From Staphylotrichum longicolle (taxonomy: Eukaryota > Ascomycota > Sordariomycetes > Sordariales > Chaetomiaceae), in the NCBI GenBank assembly GCA_019096155.1, contig JAHCVI010000005.1, positions 2,552,468 to 2,616,467 of the forward strand: 64,000 nt of DNA, written 5' to 3'. Below, piece by piece: positions 1 to 11,855 of this stretch. A program made the translations under genes and the position numbers. Position 1 is the stretch's first letter. Each line of letters begins with the position of its first letter. Under the pieces are notes generated by a model, which worked only from the letters and a program-made list of their open reading frames with translations, was not told the origin of the DNA and did no database searches.

Positions 1-112
1 CCTTGTTTTCGACGGTTGTGCTGTCTGCGGGAGCGCTGAGGGGGAGAGAGATGGTGAAGGGGGCGTTGGAGGTGGAGGTGTAGGTTGTGGTGAGAGTTGG
101 TTGAGACGCCAT
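1..112 (-). CDS. gon7: Probable KEOPS/EKC subunit Gon7, N-terminal 37 residues only
   Basis: The frame starts with the ATG at 112-110 on the minus strand and runs off the left edge of the window. Its 37 visible residues begin MASQPTLTTTYTSTSN and continue into a proline/serine-rich stretch with VENK at the edge. This resembles, from memory, the start of fungal Gon7, a small subunit of the KEOPS complex that supports t6A modification of tRNA and telomere upkeep. The diagnostic helical part (a run like YLSALR) lies outside the window, so the call rests on the N-terminal pattern alone. The gene is divergent from the HbrB gene and shares a roughly 570-bp upstream region with it. Confidence 0.5.
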   Translation of the reverse strand, partial: MASQPTLTTTYTSTSNAPFTISLPLSAPADSTTVENK

Positions 113-685
113 GTTGGAGTTTTCGGGGGGCCTTGCTTTTGCTGAGTTCAAATGGGGTGATTTTTGTACTTGAAGACAATATGCGCCGTCGTTGGTGTGT
201 GCAGAGGTTGGGCTTCGAATGTCAATGTTGACTGTAAACCTTCAAAGCAGGTTCCTCGAGGCTTCAGCCCCGCAAAGGTTACCTTAGGTTCCATTGAAGT
301 TAAAGTGGGCCGCGGGGTCATCCCCCGACGACGCCGCAGCTTGGCTGTCGCCGGGCCAAAGTCTAGCAGGGGTCGATGACACCAACACGCTGCTGAAACT
401 GCGACCAGGTTTAGTCAACTAACTCTTTCAACATCGGCGCAAGCGAGGTGCATGTCTTGTCCCCAACAAGCCCATCTCGTGCGGAATTTGCGATTTACCC
501 ACCGACAGCATTCCGAACAACCACCGAACAACCACCGCTGCCAACGACACTGCCGTGACTGCATGCAAAATACCCACCGACAGCATGCCCCGTTGAGCAG
601 GTCCGGGCCTGTCGCAAACACCGACTCGCAGCAGTTGGGCCCTGTCAAGATGTGATACACTCCCTCCGTTTTGACAGCAACACCC
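113..685. promoter_or_regulatory. Shared upstream region of gon7 and hbrB
   Basis: This is a 573-bp divergent intergenic region without a credible gene. The 16-mer TACCCACCGACAGCAT occurs twice (496-511 and 571-586). Between the copies lies a short tandem CCGAACAACCA-type repeat (about 513-538). The short open frames here are arginine-rich and overlap the start of hbrB in other frames. Confidence 0.4.
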
Positions 686-3672
686 ATGCAGCCAGCAAGA
701 CCCACGCCACGGGCGCCAGGGAGCTTCTCTCCCCTGTCAGCCAGCAATTCGGCCAGCGCGACCGATCTCTCGCGCACCACAAGACCGAATCGCCAGGGCT
801 CGCTGTCCAGCGACGAACCCGTCACCCTGAACGTCCACAAGACACGCAGCCAGCCGGGCCAGACAGCGCCGTCGCCAACCCCCATCTACGCCAGCTTCAC
901 CTCCGGGAGCAGCGCCAGCCCCGCCAACCTCCAGAACTTTTCTCGTCCGACCCTGTCGACCGCCGTCTCCGCCGCTCGGTCCGTCGCCGGGGCGCATTCC
1001 CCCGTCGAGGCGCTTCCGCGCAACGCCCCATCGCCCCTCACACTGCCGCCCGCTACCTCGTCGCCGGTTACCCCTACATTCGGCCGGGCCGGCCACGCTC
1101 GAAAGCACTCGCAGAACGCCGGCCTGTTCGAGCCCAGTCTTCCGTCGACGAGCACGTCCAACCTCTCCCACCTGGGACTGACGAACTCATCCCCGAAACC
1201 CGGCCCGGTGCCGCACCGAGACATGTCGGCCAGCCAGATCGCTGCGCAGGCGGCCGTGATGCAGCATCAGAACCAGCAACAACAGTTGCAACAAGGGCAC
1301 CACGCTCGGCAGCGATCGCAGACCGTGCCGATCCATGGGGCGGATGATCAGCCGGTCCGACGTGGGAGTGGAGGACCCATGAACCCGCCCATGCTTAGTC
1401 TCACCGAGGCGAGCATGCCTCGAGATAATGCGTTTGGCGGGCAAGGCTACCACAACGGTCTCCTCGGCAACCACACTCTTGCTGCCACGGCGGCCGCTAA
1501 TCTCGTCTTTCCAAGATCAGCACAGACGTCTCCCGGGATCCCCTCGCAACCGATGGTTCCCCAACCTCCGCCCCCGCCGCCAGCTTCGGAGAAGCCACTC
1601 AAGCCGGAGAAATCGAAGGTGAAACTCTTCTCGCGGCAAGTCAAGATTGGCGGCAAGAGCGATCCCAAGGAGAAGCCGCTGCCCAGCCCGGGAAAGGTCG
1701 GCCACGCATTGGCTAATCTCCAACGCCACAACTTCAGCACGACCAGTCTGGATTCCTCCCAACAGTCATCATTCTACAGCCTGCCCAACTCGTCGGCTGC
1801 CACGATACGGCCAGCCGACATGCTGCCGGAGAGGGAAGGCAAGGAGAAGGAGAAGAAGCACCATTTCTTGTCCCGACAGAAACACAAGCTCAAGGATGAC
1901 TACCACCAGCTCCTGTCGTCTGCCATGAGCAACTCGAGACCGACAGATCCAAGCGCTCCCAGCAGCCTCTACAGCTTCAATCTGCCACAGAGCCCGGGCC
2001 CGAACAGCACCAGCTTCAAGTCCGCCCTGGACCTTCGCCACGGTGGACGGGCGTTGCGGGACAGGAGAAAAGAGGAGAAGTCGGTCGACGACGCCTCAAG
2101 CTCAGGCGTCGGGAGCGAGTGGCCAGGCTCGAGCAGCGTGACCTCGGGGTCGGGCACGCTTGCTTCCACGCTGTATCTGAACGAGCCGTTCGACAGCCAC
2201 AAGTATGGTCTTAACAGCATGAGTTACGACGATGCCTGGCCGTTTCTGAAAGCCAAGCTTCTCGTCGTCTTCGAGGCCGAGGATCTCCGCTTGCCAGTCG
2301 AGGACCTCAACCGCGTGGTGACGATGCACATACAATTTTGCTTGGCTCGACGCAGCCCAAACATCATCGTCGACGACCTGAGGGAGCTTTTGGCGACGGG
2401 GTTTTCCAGCCTGGACCAGACGCTCCGCAAGACCCCCGAGGACAGGCTGATTCCGTCGCTCGTTGAGCTGTGGATATTCACCTTTACGTCTATCCTACCA
2501 TATGCAGGCCGTCTTCCTGCCGTTGGATCTAGAGTTTCGGGCCATGGCCCCCTGATGTCTCATGAGCAGGCGCGCGACTTTTGGGGTGGCATCCCGTCGT
2601 CAACCTCAACAGTCGACTCGTCCTCCTCATCTGCCACTCAGAGACCGGCCGCAGCCAGAGCGTCAGCGTCTCTCCTGCCTCCGCCGTCCTCGAAGTCCGC
2701 CGCTTTGTTCTCCTCGCTTTCCGAGACATCGTCATCCTCCCGCGTTACGACATCCTCAAAGGCATGTTCTCGCGGCTCTCCCTCGAATTCCTCCCGCAAT
2801 CCCTCGCATCCATGGCGCTCGCCTCCCCGCCCCTCCCAATTCCCGGCTCGGGCTACCACAACCAGGGCCAGAGCATGAACCACCAGCTCTCAACCTCTCC
2901 CTCCGACTTCCACGCCTCCACGAGCCTTCCCACCGCCCTCGGTCAGTACCGGCCCAACACCGCCACCTCTCTCGACCCCTCCGTCGCGAGCTACAACAGC
3001 ACGGGAACCACACTCCTCGGCGACAGCTCCGGGTCCGGCAACCGCAGCCGCGCCATCAGCAACGTCTCCTTCGGCAGCGACTCGGCCGCCCACCCGCCCC
3101 TGCGCCCCTTCACCCCGAGCAGCCTGCACCAATACCACAGCACCACCGCGGCGATGAATCCCAACTCCACCTCCAACCTCAACCTCACCACCACCATGAG
3201 CAACACGAGCCAAGCCGGCAGCGGCAGCCTCCGCGACCAAAACGTCGAGGACTCCAAGCAGGTGACGGAGATGGTCGGGCGCATGCTGCAGTGCATGAGC
3301 GTGCTGGCGTCGGTCGGCGTCGTCGTCGCGGGCGCCGCCCCGCACCCATTACCGCCCACCGTCGCCGCCGCCGCCGCCGCGGCTGCTGCTGGGGGCTCCA
3401 AGGGCGGGGAGAAGGGCGAGGAAGAGGAAGGGAACAAGATGGTGGAGGAGCTGAACAAGCTGCTCAAGCTGAACTGGCTGGGGAGAGGGCGGACGGGGCG
3501 GAATCGGAGGGGCCTGGTGGGCGGGCGGGCGATGAAGCGGGGTGGTCTGGCCATGGCGAGCGTGCAACAGCAGCAGCAGCAGCCGCAGCAGTCGGGGTCG
3601 TTTAGCTCAGGGTCGGGGTCTGGGTTTGGGGGAGGGATTGCGAGTGTTTTGGAAGAGGGGGTTGCGGTTTGA
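686..3672 (+). CDS. hbrB: HbrB/Bit61-type TORC2 subunit, frame interrupted in the core domain
   Basis: HbrB-family proteins (Bit61 in yeasts, PRR5 in animals) are TORC2 subunits; loss in Aspergillus causes hyperbranching. Translation starts at ATG 686 (MQPARPTPRAPG), giving about 510 disordered Ser/Pro/Gln-rich residues with a basic KSKVKLFSR segment. The conserved core starts at SYDDAWPFLKAKLLVVFEAE (about 2222) and continues to ELWIFTFTSILPY (about 2503). The next core piece, MQAVFLPLDLEF, is in another frame (2502-2537). GHGPLMSHEQARDFWGG returns to the first frame (to about 2592). EVRRFVLLAFRDIVILPRYD and the tail to the stop at 3670-3672 are in the third frame. Each jump equals a loss of 2, 1 and 1 bases. 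No intron with sensible borders repairs them, since conserved residues lie on both sides of each jump. The gene is either damaged or mis-sequenced here; family identity is secure. Confidence 0.85.
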
Positions 3673-6406
3673 GCTCTTCTGTCATTGTTTTATTTTTTTG
3701 TTTACCTTTGCTGGGTTGTTTTCTTTCTATGGTGGGTACAGAGGCGTTCTTGACTTTGGGGAGCTGGGATTTCGGAGTAGACTTGGCAGCAAGCAGGCAA
3801 TGGCTGGCTGGCTGGATGGATGGATGGATGGGGGGAGTCAAGACTTTGGGAAGGGCAGGCAAGGTAGGGTATTGGCGAGCCCTTACGGGAAGAGCAGAGG
3901 GGTTCAGGGTATGGGGAGCAACGGCGTTTGGGGTGAGATGGTCCGCGGACGTGTGTACTAGTATCAAGGTGGTGATGACTTGATGATGTTGGGGTTTTAA
4001 CGGGGTGTGTGTATACCAAGAAAGAAAGAGAGTGTATTTTTCGCCAGCCAGGAAGGCACGAGTTGCCTCAGGTGTGTTCCTTCGCCCAACCCTATCCAAT
4101 GCATTCATGAGAGTGGTCAACTTTTGCAGCGACCCCTTGGCCAATTTCCGCAGAACGGCAGGGAGGAAGCTCGGTTTTTCTTATATTTACGATCGCAAGA
4201 CAGTCGGGATACGGCTGAAGTGACGAGCCCAGAACATTGAGATCACACAGACGAACGACATGACGATGGAGCGACAGATGTGGCTGAAAGCGACCTCGGA
4301 TGTCATGTAACCAGAGAATTTTCGTCAATCATGGGACACAGAACATGTCAAAAAGCAGGCAACAAGCGGGCTAAGAGTTTGTGAATATCATCTTGTATTA
4401 ATCTACTACAACATTGTCGGAGTCTGTCCATTGTCTGTATCTGAACCAGCATGTTAGCCGCTGATTTCTTGCAATCAATGCTCAAAACATGAGTAGTAAT
4501 GAATTCTGCGATCATACATCCAAGGAAGTATTCTCCCTCATCTGTCCCAAAAGGCTCTTAGGGACTCGAGTGGAAACTGCGAATGTAGGGAAAGTTGAAT
4601 CATGCAGAAGGGAGGAAGAAAGAGAAGATGTGAACTGACCTTACGCTGGACGCCTGAGGGCTTGCTGGAGGTTAGCAAGAAAGTTGGAAGAGGAAAGTCC
4701 CAAGTTGATGGGAGAGCAAGGAAGTTTATGCTCTTGGAAAAAAGCTGCTCGAAGAATCCACTGTTGCCGGGTCAGCGACTGAGTTTGCGAAAAACTCAAA
4801 AAACAGTGGAGACGAGCTCCACCGAACAGAAAAACATCGACGATGCTCTCCGCCGTGTCAGACAAAAATACTGGCAAGTAACAGGCTCCTCCCGTAGGAG
4901 GAAGCCCGAGACAGACTAAGCTTCGTTCATGGTCGATTCAGTTGGGAAAAGAAGACATGATTCAACGTTGTCATCATTCGACGGCGGGGAGCGCGTGGAT
5001 GCAGTGGAAGGGGGTGGAAAAAAGACTAACCTTCTCTGTCGTGCAGCTGTGTTGCTTCTCAGCCTCGCTCGTGCGCAAGCTGGACCAACCTTACACGAAC
5101 CGATCCAGCCTCGACTCGCTTGCGCAGCGGAAAAAGAATGCGTGATGCAACCGGTAATACCGACGCCGATGTCTAGCATCCGCTTCTGTACCAACAATCG
5201 ACCTGGCAAGCGAGCGTGACTGGGAAAAGTTCGAGAAGTGATGGGTGCAAGAATCAGAGTTTGGTTTGAAGTTCTGGCAGCAATATATACCCTGCCTGAA
5301 GAAAAATTTGGGGAGGTGAGAGTGTCACGTGTGTCCAAGTGTCTCCACTCTTTATGCGCTACTGGGGAGCATCGCTTAATGACCGTCAGCTTCTAAGGGT
5401 TAGGGTTCCCAGTGCCTATTCGGAGCTTCTGAGGTCCGTGGACCCGGGTGCACGGGACCTAGCCCTGGCAGATCGGGCCGGTCCGAAGTCCCGGAAAGCT
5501 TGCCTAATTGCATAACCCATCGGCAGGATGTTGAGAAAGAAAGGGTTAAAATCTCAATTTGCTCTCCGCCTAAGAAGACATTGCGGACGATGACCCTGAC
5601 TCTCAAAACTATGGCAGATGAATAAAAGACTTCAATAGGGTATAATTGTGTCAGTTCAGATTCGCCGTCCATGCGCTGGGTTGTTGCAGGAGGTGCTCCG
5701 CCGCTCGTAACGGAATTGCATCCCAAAACCGCCCCGATTCCCAGCTGCAGCCCCTGATTGACGTTTGCCCACCAAAGCTTGACCTGTTGTGACTTTGAAG
5801 GGGAAAATACGAAGATGTTCTGGTGTTCTATGATAACTAAAATTTTCTTAATCGCATTTCACGTGGTGGCTTGTACACGGCCATTGAGCCAGGGGCAAAC
5901 GGATGTAAGCGGGCTCTGAGTTTTAAGGTTTGGTGCTGGGTCGCTAGGAAAGGAAGTGACTGTAACAACTTTTCCCGGCTGCACCCCGACCGCACGAATC
6001 CCAGTCCCTCTCGTCCCTCTCGTTTCTTGCCAACCAATTCCCCCATCCACGAAGACGGACTCCACCAGCCACCTCACAGCGCGATGCTGATCGCGCCCCA
6101 ACGGCCGCCCAACCAGAAATCATAGTTATCGCGCATCGCTCCTTTTGCAATCCCGCTGCGCTGCCGCCGTTTTCTGTTCGTATTGTCCCGTTGTTGGGGC
6201 GGTTGCGACCCGACTCCGACCCGACAATCACAATCGCACGCACGCCACTGCTCCGTTCGCGACCGGCCCGCGCGCGTTCACTGTCCGACCCCCAACACAC
6301 TGCCATTCTTTGAGAGGACCACCCCGGCCGCCATCCAGCTTCGCATGCGATAACGTGGAGGATCGCACGTCGATTTCCACACGGTGGATAATCGGCCTCT
6401 TCGGAG
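3673..6406. other. 2.7-kb intergenic region between hbrB and the LDB-type gene
   Basis: No gene recognised. The first few hundred bases should hold the hbrB 3' UTR; they include a short GGCT/GGAT microsatellite (about 3801-3830). At 5394-5408 there is CTAAGGGTTAGGGTT, two near-copies of the TTAGGG telomere unit. It is followed at 5433-5459 by an imperfect palindrome. The last few hundred bases, CT- and CG-rich, are probably the promoter and leader of the LDB-type gene. Open frames here (for example 4602-4919 plus, 4916-5338 and 5400-5726 minus) resemble no family I know. Confidence 0.5.
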
Positions 6407-7681
6407 ATGATGACCAGCATGCCGCCAGGCGGCTTTTCGCCGCATCCCGGCGCCATGCCACAGCATCCCGGCGCCCCTCCAGGCCATCCTATGGCTCCGG
6501 GTATGGCGCACAACCCGAGCCAGCCCGGCGCGACCCCCGGCGGCATGCCGCACCAGCTCGTCGGACACATGGGAGTATCAGGCCCGGGTACCCAGATGAA
6601 CGCTGCCGCCCTCATGGGAGGCATGCAGCCAGGTGCCCTGAACGCGCATGCCATGCAGCACCTGAGCCCGGCACAGGCTCAAATGTTCCACCATCCCCAG
6701 ATGAACCAAATGTGTATGTAACCCGCCCTCATCCCATGCCTTCCTCTGCGCTGCGAGCAGTATGCTGACCCCCCATTCCTAGACGCCGCGAATAACCCGG
6801 CACTGCAACAACAGATGCAACAACAGCGACTCCAAGCGTTGCAACACCAGCAACAGGCGAGACAGGCCCTGATCGCCCAGCATGCGGTGTATCAGAACAT
6901 GGGCTCGGGGCAAATGGGCGTGCCGATGGGTCAGATGAACCCGGCTCACATGGCGGCGCTGGGCAGGAGGATGCCGGTAGCTCCCCCCCTTCACCTACAA
7001 CAGGGACAGCTTGCTCAACAACCACAGGGACAACCTATGAACGTAAGGCAACCTCGGCCGCACCGCAACGCGTGTGGTTTGCGGCAAGATGTGTAGGTTC
7101 GGCTCGGTGGACGTTGTGCTAACAGAACATGTATAGACCAACATGCTCGCTCAGCAAATCGCGCTCCAGCAGCAACAGCAAATACAGATGGGGCAGCAAG
7201 GAGGCAACCCCAATCAACACCCGATGAACCCCCAGCACATCAATCTCCAGCAAGCGCAGATCCAGGCGATCCAGGCCCAGCAGGCCCAACAGGCTCAGCA
7301 GGCCCAGCAGGCCCAGCATGCTCAACAACAGCAACAAGCCCAACAACAGGCTCAGCAACAAGCAGCGGCGCACCAGGCAGCGCAAGCTGCTCAGGCGCAG
7401 CAACAAGGCCCCGGGCAGCAACCCCCACAGCCTCAGCCCCAGCAGCCGCAACCGCCACCAGGCCAACCACAGCAGCAGCCGCCGCCGCCGGCTCCGCAAC
7501 CTGGGCAACCCGCCCCCGGGGCGAACGGTCGAGCGCCGACTCCGGGCCCGACTCCACAAGGTCAAACACCGCAACCGAATCCCCAGCAGCAGCCTCAGGC
7601 TCCGCCTCAGCCCCCCCAAACCACTCAGCCGCAACACCAAGCTTTGGTTGCCCAGATGCACGCTCAAGCGCAAGCGCAAGC

Positions 7682-7732
<51 letters not shown>

Positions 7733-9188
7733 GCAGCAGCAGCAGCAGCAACAGCAACAGCAGCAACAGCAACAACACCCGGCATATTCAGCGGCTCTCC
7801 CACAAAAATACGATCCGATGGCAATGAATGCATTGAAGGGCATGTATCTGCTCAGATTGATGCAGTTCAACGAGCATCTAAGCGGGTTCACGGTATGTCC
7901 GCACCTCCACCAATGATTCCCCCCATGCTGACTCCACCATGTTACAGGGATCGAAGGGCAGGGATGACCTGGAGTATTGGAACAACTTCGTCAAGCGGTT
8001 CTTCTCCCAGAAGGGAGTCTTGAAGCAATCGATCCTCATCAAGGACGGCGAGGATCAAGCGCATCAGAAGCACTACGAGATTGCGTACCCCGCCATTGCC
8101 CGATACTTCCATACTCACTTCGACAGCGGCGTCAAGTCAATGCAGTTGGTCATGGATAAGGGAACGACGGAGCGGCCTCTGCCCAACGACTGTCACATGG
8201 TAATGAATGACAAAGCAAGCCTTGTCTACTGGTTTGAGGGCGGCTCGCACGTAAGTCAGAATATTCCGACTGTCAGGGGTTGACAAGGCTGACACTCCCG
8301 GGGCAGCTTGTGGCGACGGGCAATCTCCGTGTTCATTTTGATCCAGACCAGAAATTCGACATATTCGAGTTTGAGACCACGGGCCACGAGGAGTACATCT
8401 CGAGGCGGCTCGTTATTCAGGCCGCCAGGCCGGCGCACAACTGGGTCAAGGAATGGCGCAGCCTGAATCAACAGGACCCCAAGCAGTCCCCGGAGATGAG
8501 CAAGAAGAGCAAACCGAGGCCTGCCAAGGTGCCCGCCGGGCCTCCTCCTGATCTCGAGCTCCCCCATTCGTTTGTCAAGAGTGGCATGGGCATCACGGAG
8601 GCTGTGTTCCAATTCCTCGAGGTCAGTCGTTCTCTCATCCTGTGACGATACAGCACTAACCTGCTGCAGATGGTCGAGATTATGGGCCAGATGAACCCCC
8701 TGTTTGGATACTACCACACCCACCCGGGACTGGCGCCCTACGCTGCGCTCGATCAGTACGTCAGCCAGATCAACGCCTCCGCCCAGGCCATGAACGGCCA
8801 GCCGATGCCCCAGGGCGGCCCTAGAACTCCAGGATTCGGCCAATTCCAGATGGTCGCCAGCCCCGCCATGGCGAACTCCATGTTGCCAGGCTCCCCTCAC
8901 GTTGTCGGCAGTCCAGTTCCAGGACAAATGGCCGCTCCAATGATGCAGCTGCAGGCAAGCCAGCAAGGCACCAATTCGAGTGGGCCGAGCGCAAACACAT
9001 CGCCCGCGCAAAACAGCAACAAGCGGAGGAGACCATCGACAGTGAAGGCCGAGGAAGACACACCTGCTTCGGCCCCGACTCCCGTACCGATGGGGACCCC
9101 GCAGCTGAACGGAGTGCAGATCAAGGGGAAGCAGCCGCCGACGCCCCGGATGCAGAAGCGGCACAAGACGGGGAATAATCCAGTATAA
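6407..9188 (+). CDS. ptaB: LIM-domain-binding transcriptional co-regulator (PtaB/Adn1/Mfg1 type)
   Basis: This is an LDB-family scaffold. In fungi these partner LisH/Flo8-type factors (SomA in Aspergillus) to control adhesion, biofilm and development in the nucleus. Six exons: 6407-6713, 6783-7042, 7137-7892, 7948-8250, 8307-8621, 8670-9188 (819 residues). All five introns have GT/AG borders and keep frame. The N-terminal half is Met/Gln/Pro-rich and holds a run of 31 glutamines (about residues 372-402). The LDB dimerisation domain follows (about 410-670), with ALKGMYLLRLMQFNEHL, DDLEYWNNFVKRFFS, YPAIARYFHTHFDSGVKSMQ and LVYWFEGGSHLVATGNLRVH. The C-terminus has a basic NKRRRPSTVKAEE patch, a likely nuclear signal. 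Tandem ATGs stand at 6407 and 6410. The symbol follows the Aspergillus orthologue and is an inference. Confidence 0.88.
7683..7775 (+). repeat. CAG/CAA microsatellite coding for 31 glutamines
   Basis: An uninterrupted run of glutamine codons, mostly CAG with scattered CAA, lies in exon 3 of the LDB-type gene. It is preceded by alternating Ala-Gln codons. Similar QAQQAQ repeats lie at about 7255-7400. The frame is kept, so it codes for a glutamine tract just before the LDB domain. Confidence 0.97.
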
Positions 9189-11855
9189 CCCTGAAGGTCT
9201 CTTGGAAACGGCCACGCCCCCTGCACACGGGAATCCGGCAACACATCGCCTTACCCTGAGCGCCCCACCATCCACCACTTTGGTCACCACGGTGGTGCCT
9301 CGGCGCCAGGTTCTGGGGGCATTCTGATACCGCCATTCTTATCTGGACATTTTTCCGGGGTCGGACGCGTTTTGGGGGGGTGGCGAAAACCATCATTTTG
9401 TTTTGCCTATCAAAGTGAGCACCCGAGAAACAGGTCTTGGTTGGCTCAACGTTTGATACTCTTCCCGTTTTTTCTCTATTTTTTTTATCGTTTTGGCTTT
9501 TTTCTGTCTTGGAGGCGGCCCGGCGAAGCATTTTCTGGAATCGGACCCTTGCATATACCCAAGTTATCCCAACCTACCTACCTCCTATCTCTTCAACCTG
9601 CCCCCCTGCCCTGCTGCCGTCTTGCTTAGGATCTTGCTGACACTGACGCGAACGCGCACACACATTGACAACAATCAAACACGATGGTAGAGGCACGGGC
9701 TTCTTTCTCTTTTCTCTTTTCTTGGTCTTCTTTGTTTTGTGTTTTTGCGTGGTTAGGTTGTTTCCGCGTCTTGGTCTCTCTGTTTCCCGGTCTGTCACTC
9801 GTGTGTTGTTGGCTGCGGGCTCTGTTGGCACCTGACCAACAGGGTGTGAACAAGGCCGTGTCCAGCAAGGAACATGACTGTGGAACGGGAGATGGGATGG
9901 CGGAACAGCTCTTCCTTCGCGCTCCTCGGCGGTACTTGTACAAGTGTTTTGCACTTTTCTTTGTGATGTTGCCCAACCGGATGAGGGAGGGATGGCGATC
10001 GCGGAAAAGAAGCTAGGCCGGGCCGGTCAAAAGAACCCATGCGGTCACGGCGGATGAGGATGAAGTTAATGATGGATGCCCCCATCGGATCTGGAACGGA
10101 GGAGGGGATTCGGTAATGAGCAGTGACAGTTGGCCGGAAGAAGCGGGGAGGGTTGGGACAGCACCTTCGTGACAGGTGGATGGAGAAGGGGGATAGTCGA
10201 GGAGGGGGGGTGGCTAAGGTACGGCAGCAGCATTCAACATCATCACCATCGTCATCGGGAGGGGAGGGAAAAGTGGAGAGGATAAGAGGCCTCGGTTGGA
10301 GGGGGAAGGCGCTGCTTTGATGTTGTTGTGTAAAAATAGCTCCCTTTTCTGTTTCTCTGTTTCTGATTGGTTTTTGGTTGTGTTTACTGCGATTTCCACT
10401 TTTTTTTATTATCATGATTGCGTTAGGCAGTTGGTTGAGGAGAGGGGGGGAGGCGTTCAGAGGTACTTGATCTAGCACTAGGTATGGAGCGTTTTGTTCA
10501 TCCGTTACTTTCCCTTGATTTTGCACGTCTTTTTCGTGAAATGTTTTGGCTTGTTCACTTCATCCCTTTCTGTGAATGGTTTGGCCATAATCTACTTGGT
10601 TTGTTACCTGTGAGAGAGTTGGAGATTGGTGTCGGAATCTCTGCCCCGGAGCAGGGGGTTTGGACGGGCAGGCTCGACTGTGGTGGCTGAAGAGGGTTAA
10701 CTGGAATGGTTCAAGTTGGCCGAAAGGGTAGGCTGAAAGGGGTACTTGGAACGGTCTATTGGAAGGTTATAATGGAGCAAAAAGTGATATAGTTTGGAAT
10801 CGAATTGCATCTCTTTTGGCCTCAAGCTTCAGAATTGTTAGAGCAAGGCAAGTCTTGACAGCGAGGACAGTCTTGAACTGAGGGCAGCCATGAGGGCTGC
10901 ATCAGGGGGTGATGTGAACCATCATGAGGACCTCCATGAGGACAGTATGAGGACGGCATGGGAACTGATGAGGACACGATCTTGTGTCTGGCAAGACTGA
11001 CCACACTTATCCGTCCTCATGCAACAAGGTGGGGAAGGGATCCTTTTTGCATGGTTGGGAGGTTCTTGAGTCTAAGGTTCAGCTTTATTTTGACAGCCCC
11101 TCAACACAGAATCACAAGAAGTTCTATAGCCCACTTTCGTGTGTACTCGCTAGTTGGACATCGGCAATTAGGAAGATGTACCTGAACTTGGAGTTGCCGG
11201 GCCAGGGCAATACTCCTGAAGTACTGCCAACTCGGCATGTGGAGGCCAGTCACATCTGCATGTCATATTAAGGAGTGTTTGAAGGTCCTCACTCATACTC
11301 GCCATAATACCTTCTACAATAATGATGACCTACTAAGACTCCCTAACTCCATTGCAGGGTTGGTTTCTTGCCTCAGTCCCGGATCGGGATCGGTGTCTGG
11401 TTGGGTTGAGAGACCGGCACCCAAGCCGGCTGTGGCAGATGCGGGATCCAGGGCCCCTTCGACATGCACCTAGAACACATGGAGCTGCAGGAAACGCATG
11501 AATTCATGACGTGTAAACAGGCTCCAATAACGATATTCTCTAGAGTCCGTGAACCAGAACACTCAGTCGGTGTTAGGTCATCCTTGCCCTGTGCGAGCAC
11601 TGTTTGGCCTGGTCCCGTCGATGGCATGTTTCATTTCCTCATGTGCTCAGATCCTCCAAAACCCAAAAGTGACTGCCAAAAGCCAAGCAAAAGATGCAGT
11701 GCGTGGTACACATCCAGTCCGTCCTCTTCCCAATGATCCCTCATCCTCTTGTGTCGTCCCAAACCAATAACCGAAAACGCCGCAAACGCATCGAGGAACG
11801 GCCAGAGGGCAGCCGTCTCCTAAAGGCAAGCATCAAAATCGAGGGGGTTCATCGC
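9189..11855. other. 2.7-kb convergent intergenic region
   Basis: It lies between the 3' ends of the LDB-type gene (+) and atg8 (-), which is long for a convergent gap. I recognise no coding gene. AT- and T-rich stretches (9470-9780, 10320-10580) alternate with purine-rich ones (10100-10320). At about 10860-10980 there is an imperfect array of the octamer ATGAGGAC and variants. Some of the region is likely 3' UTR. A non-coding transcript is possible but not shown. Confidence 0.45.
10860..10990. repeat. Imperfect ATGAGGAC-type short repeat array
   Basis: Copies of ATGAGGAC or close variants occur at about 10890, 10923, 10936, 10948 and 10969, with irregular spacing. The last copy is followed by a small hairpin, GACAC-gatctt-GTGTC (about 10973-10988). 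No frame through it looks protein-coding. Confidence 0.5.

Noticed and set aside
4916..5338. Minus-strand open frame of 140 codons
   Set aside because: No conserved motif, serine/arginine-rich, and competing frames on the other strand; insufficient support.
10965..10997. CTGATGAG followed by a hairpin, resembling a hammerhead ribozyme core
   Set aside because: After the hairpin the sequence is TGGCAAGAC, not the required GAAA. CTGATGAG is one copy of the local ATGAGGAC repeat, so the match is chance.
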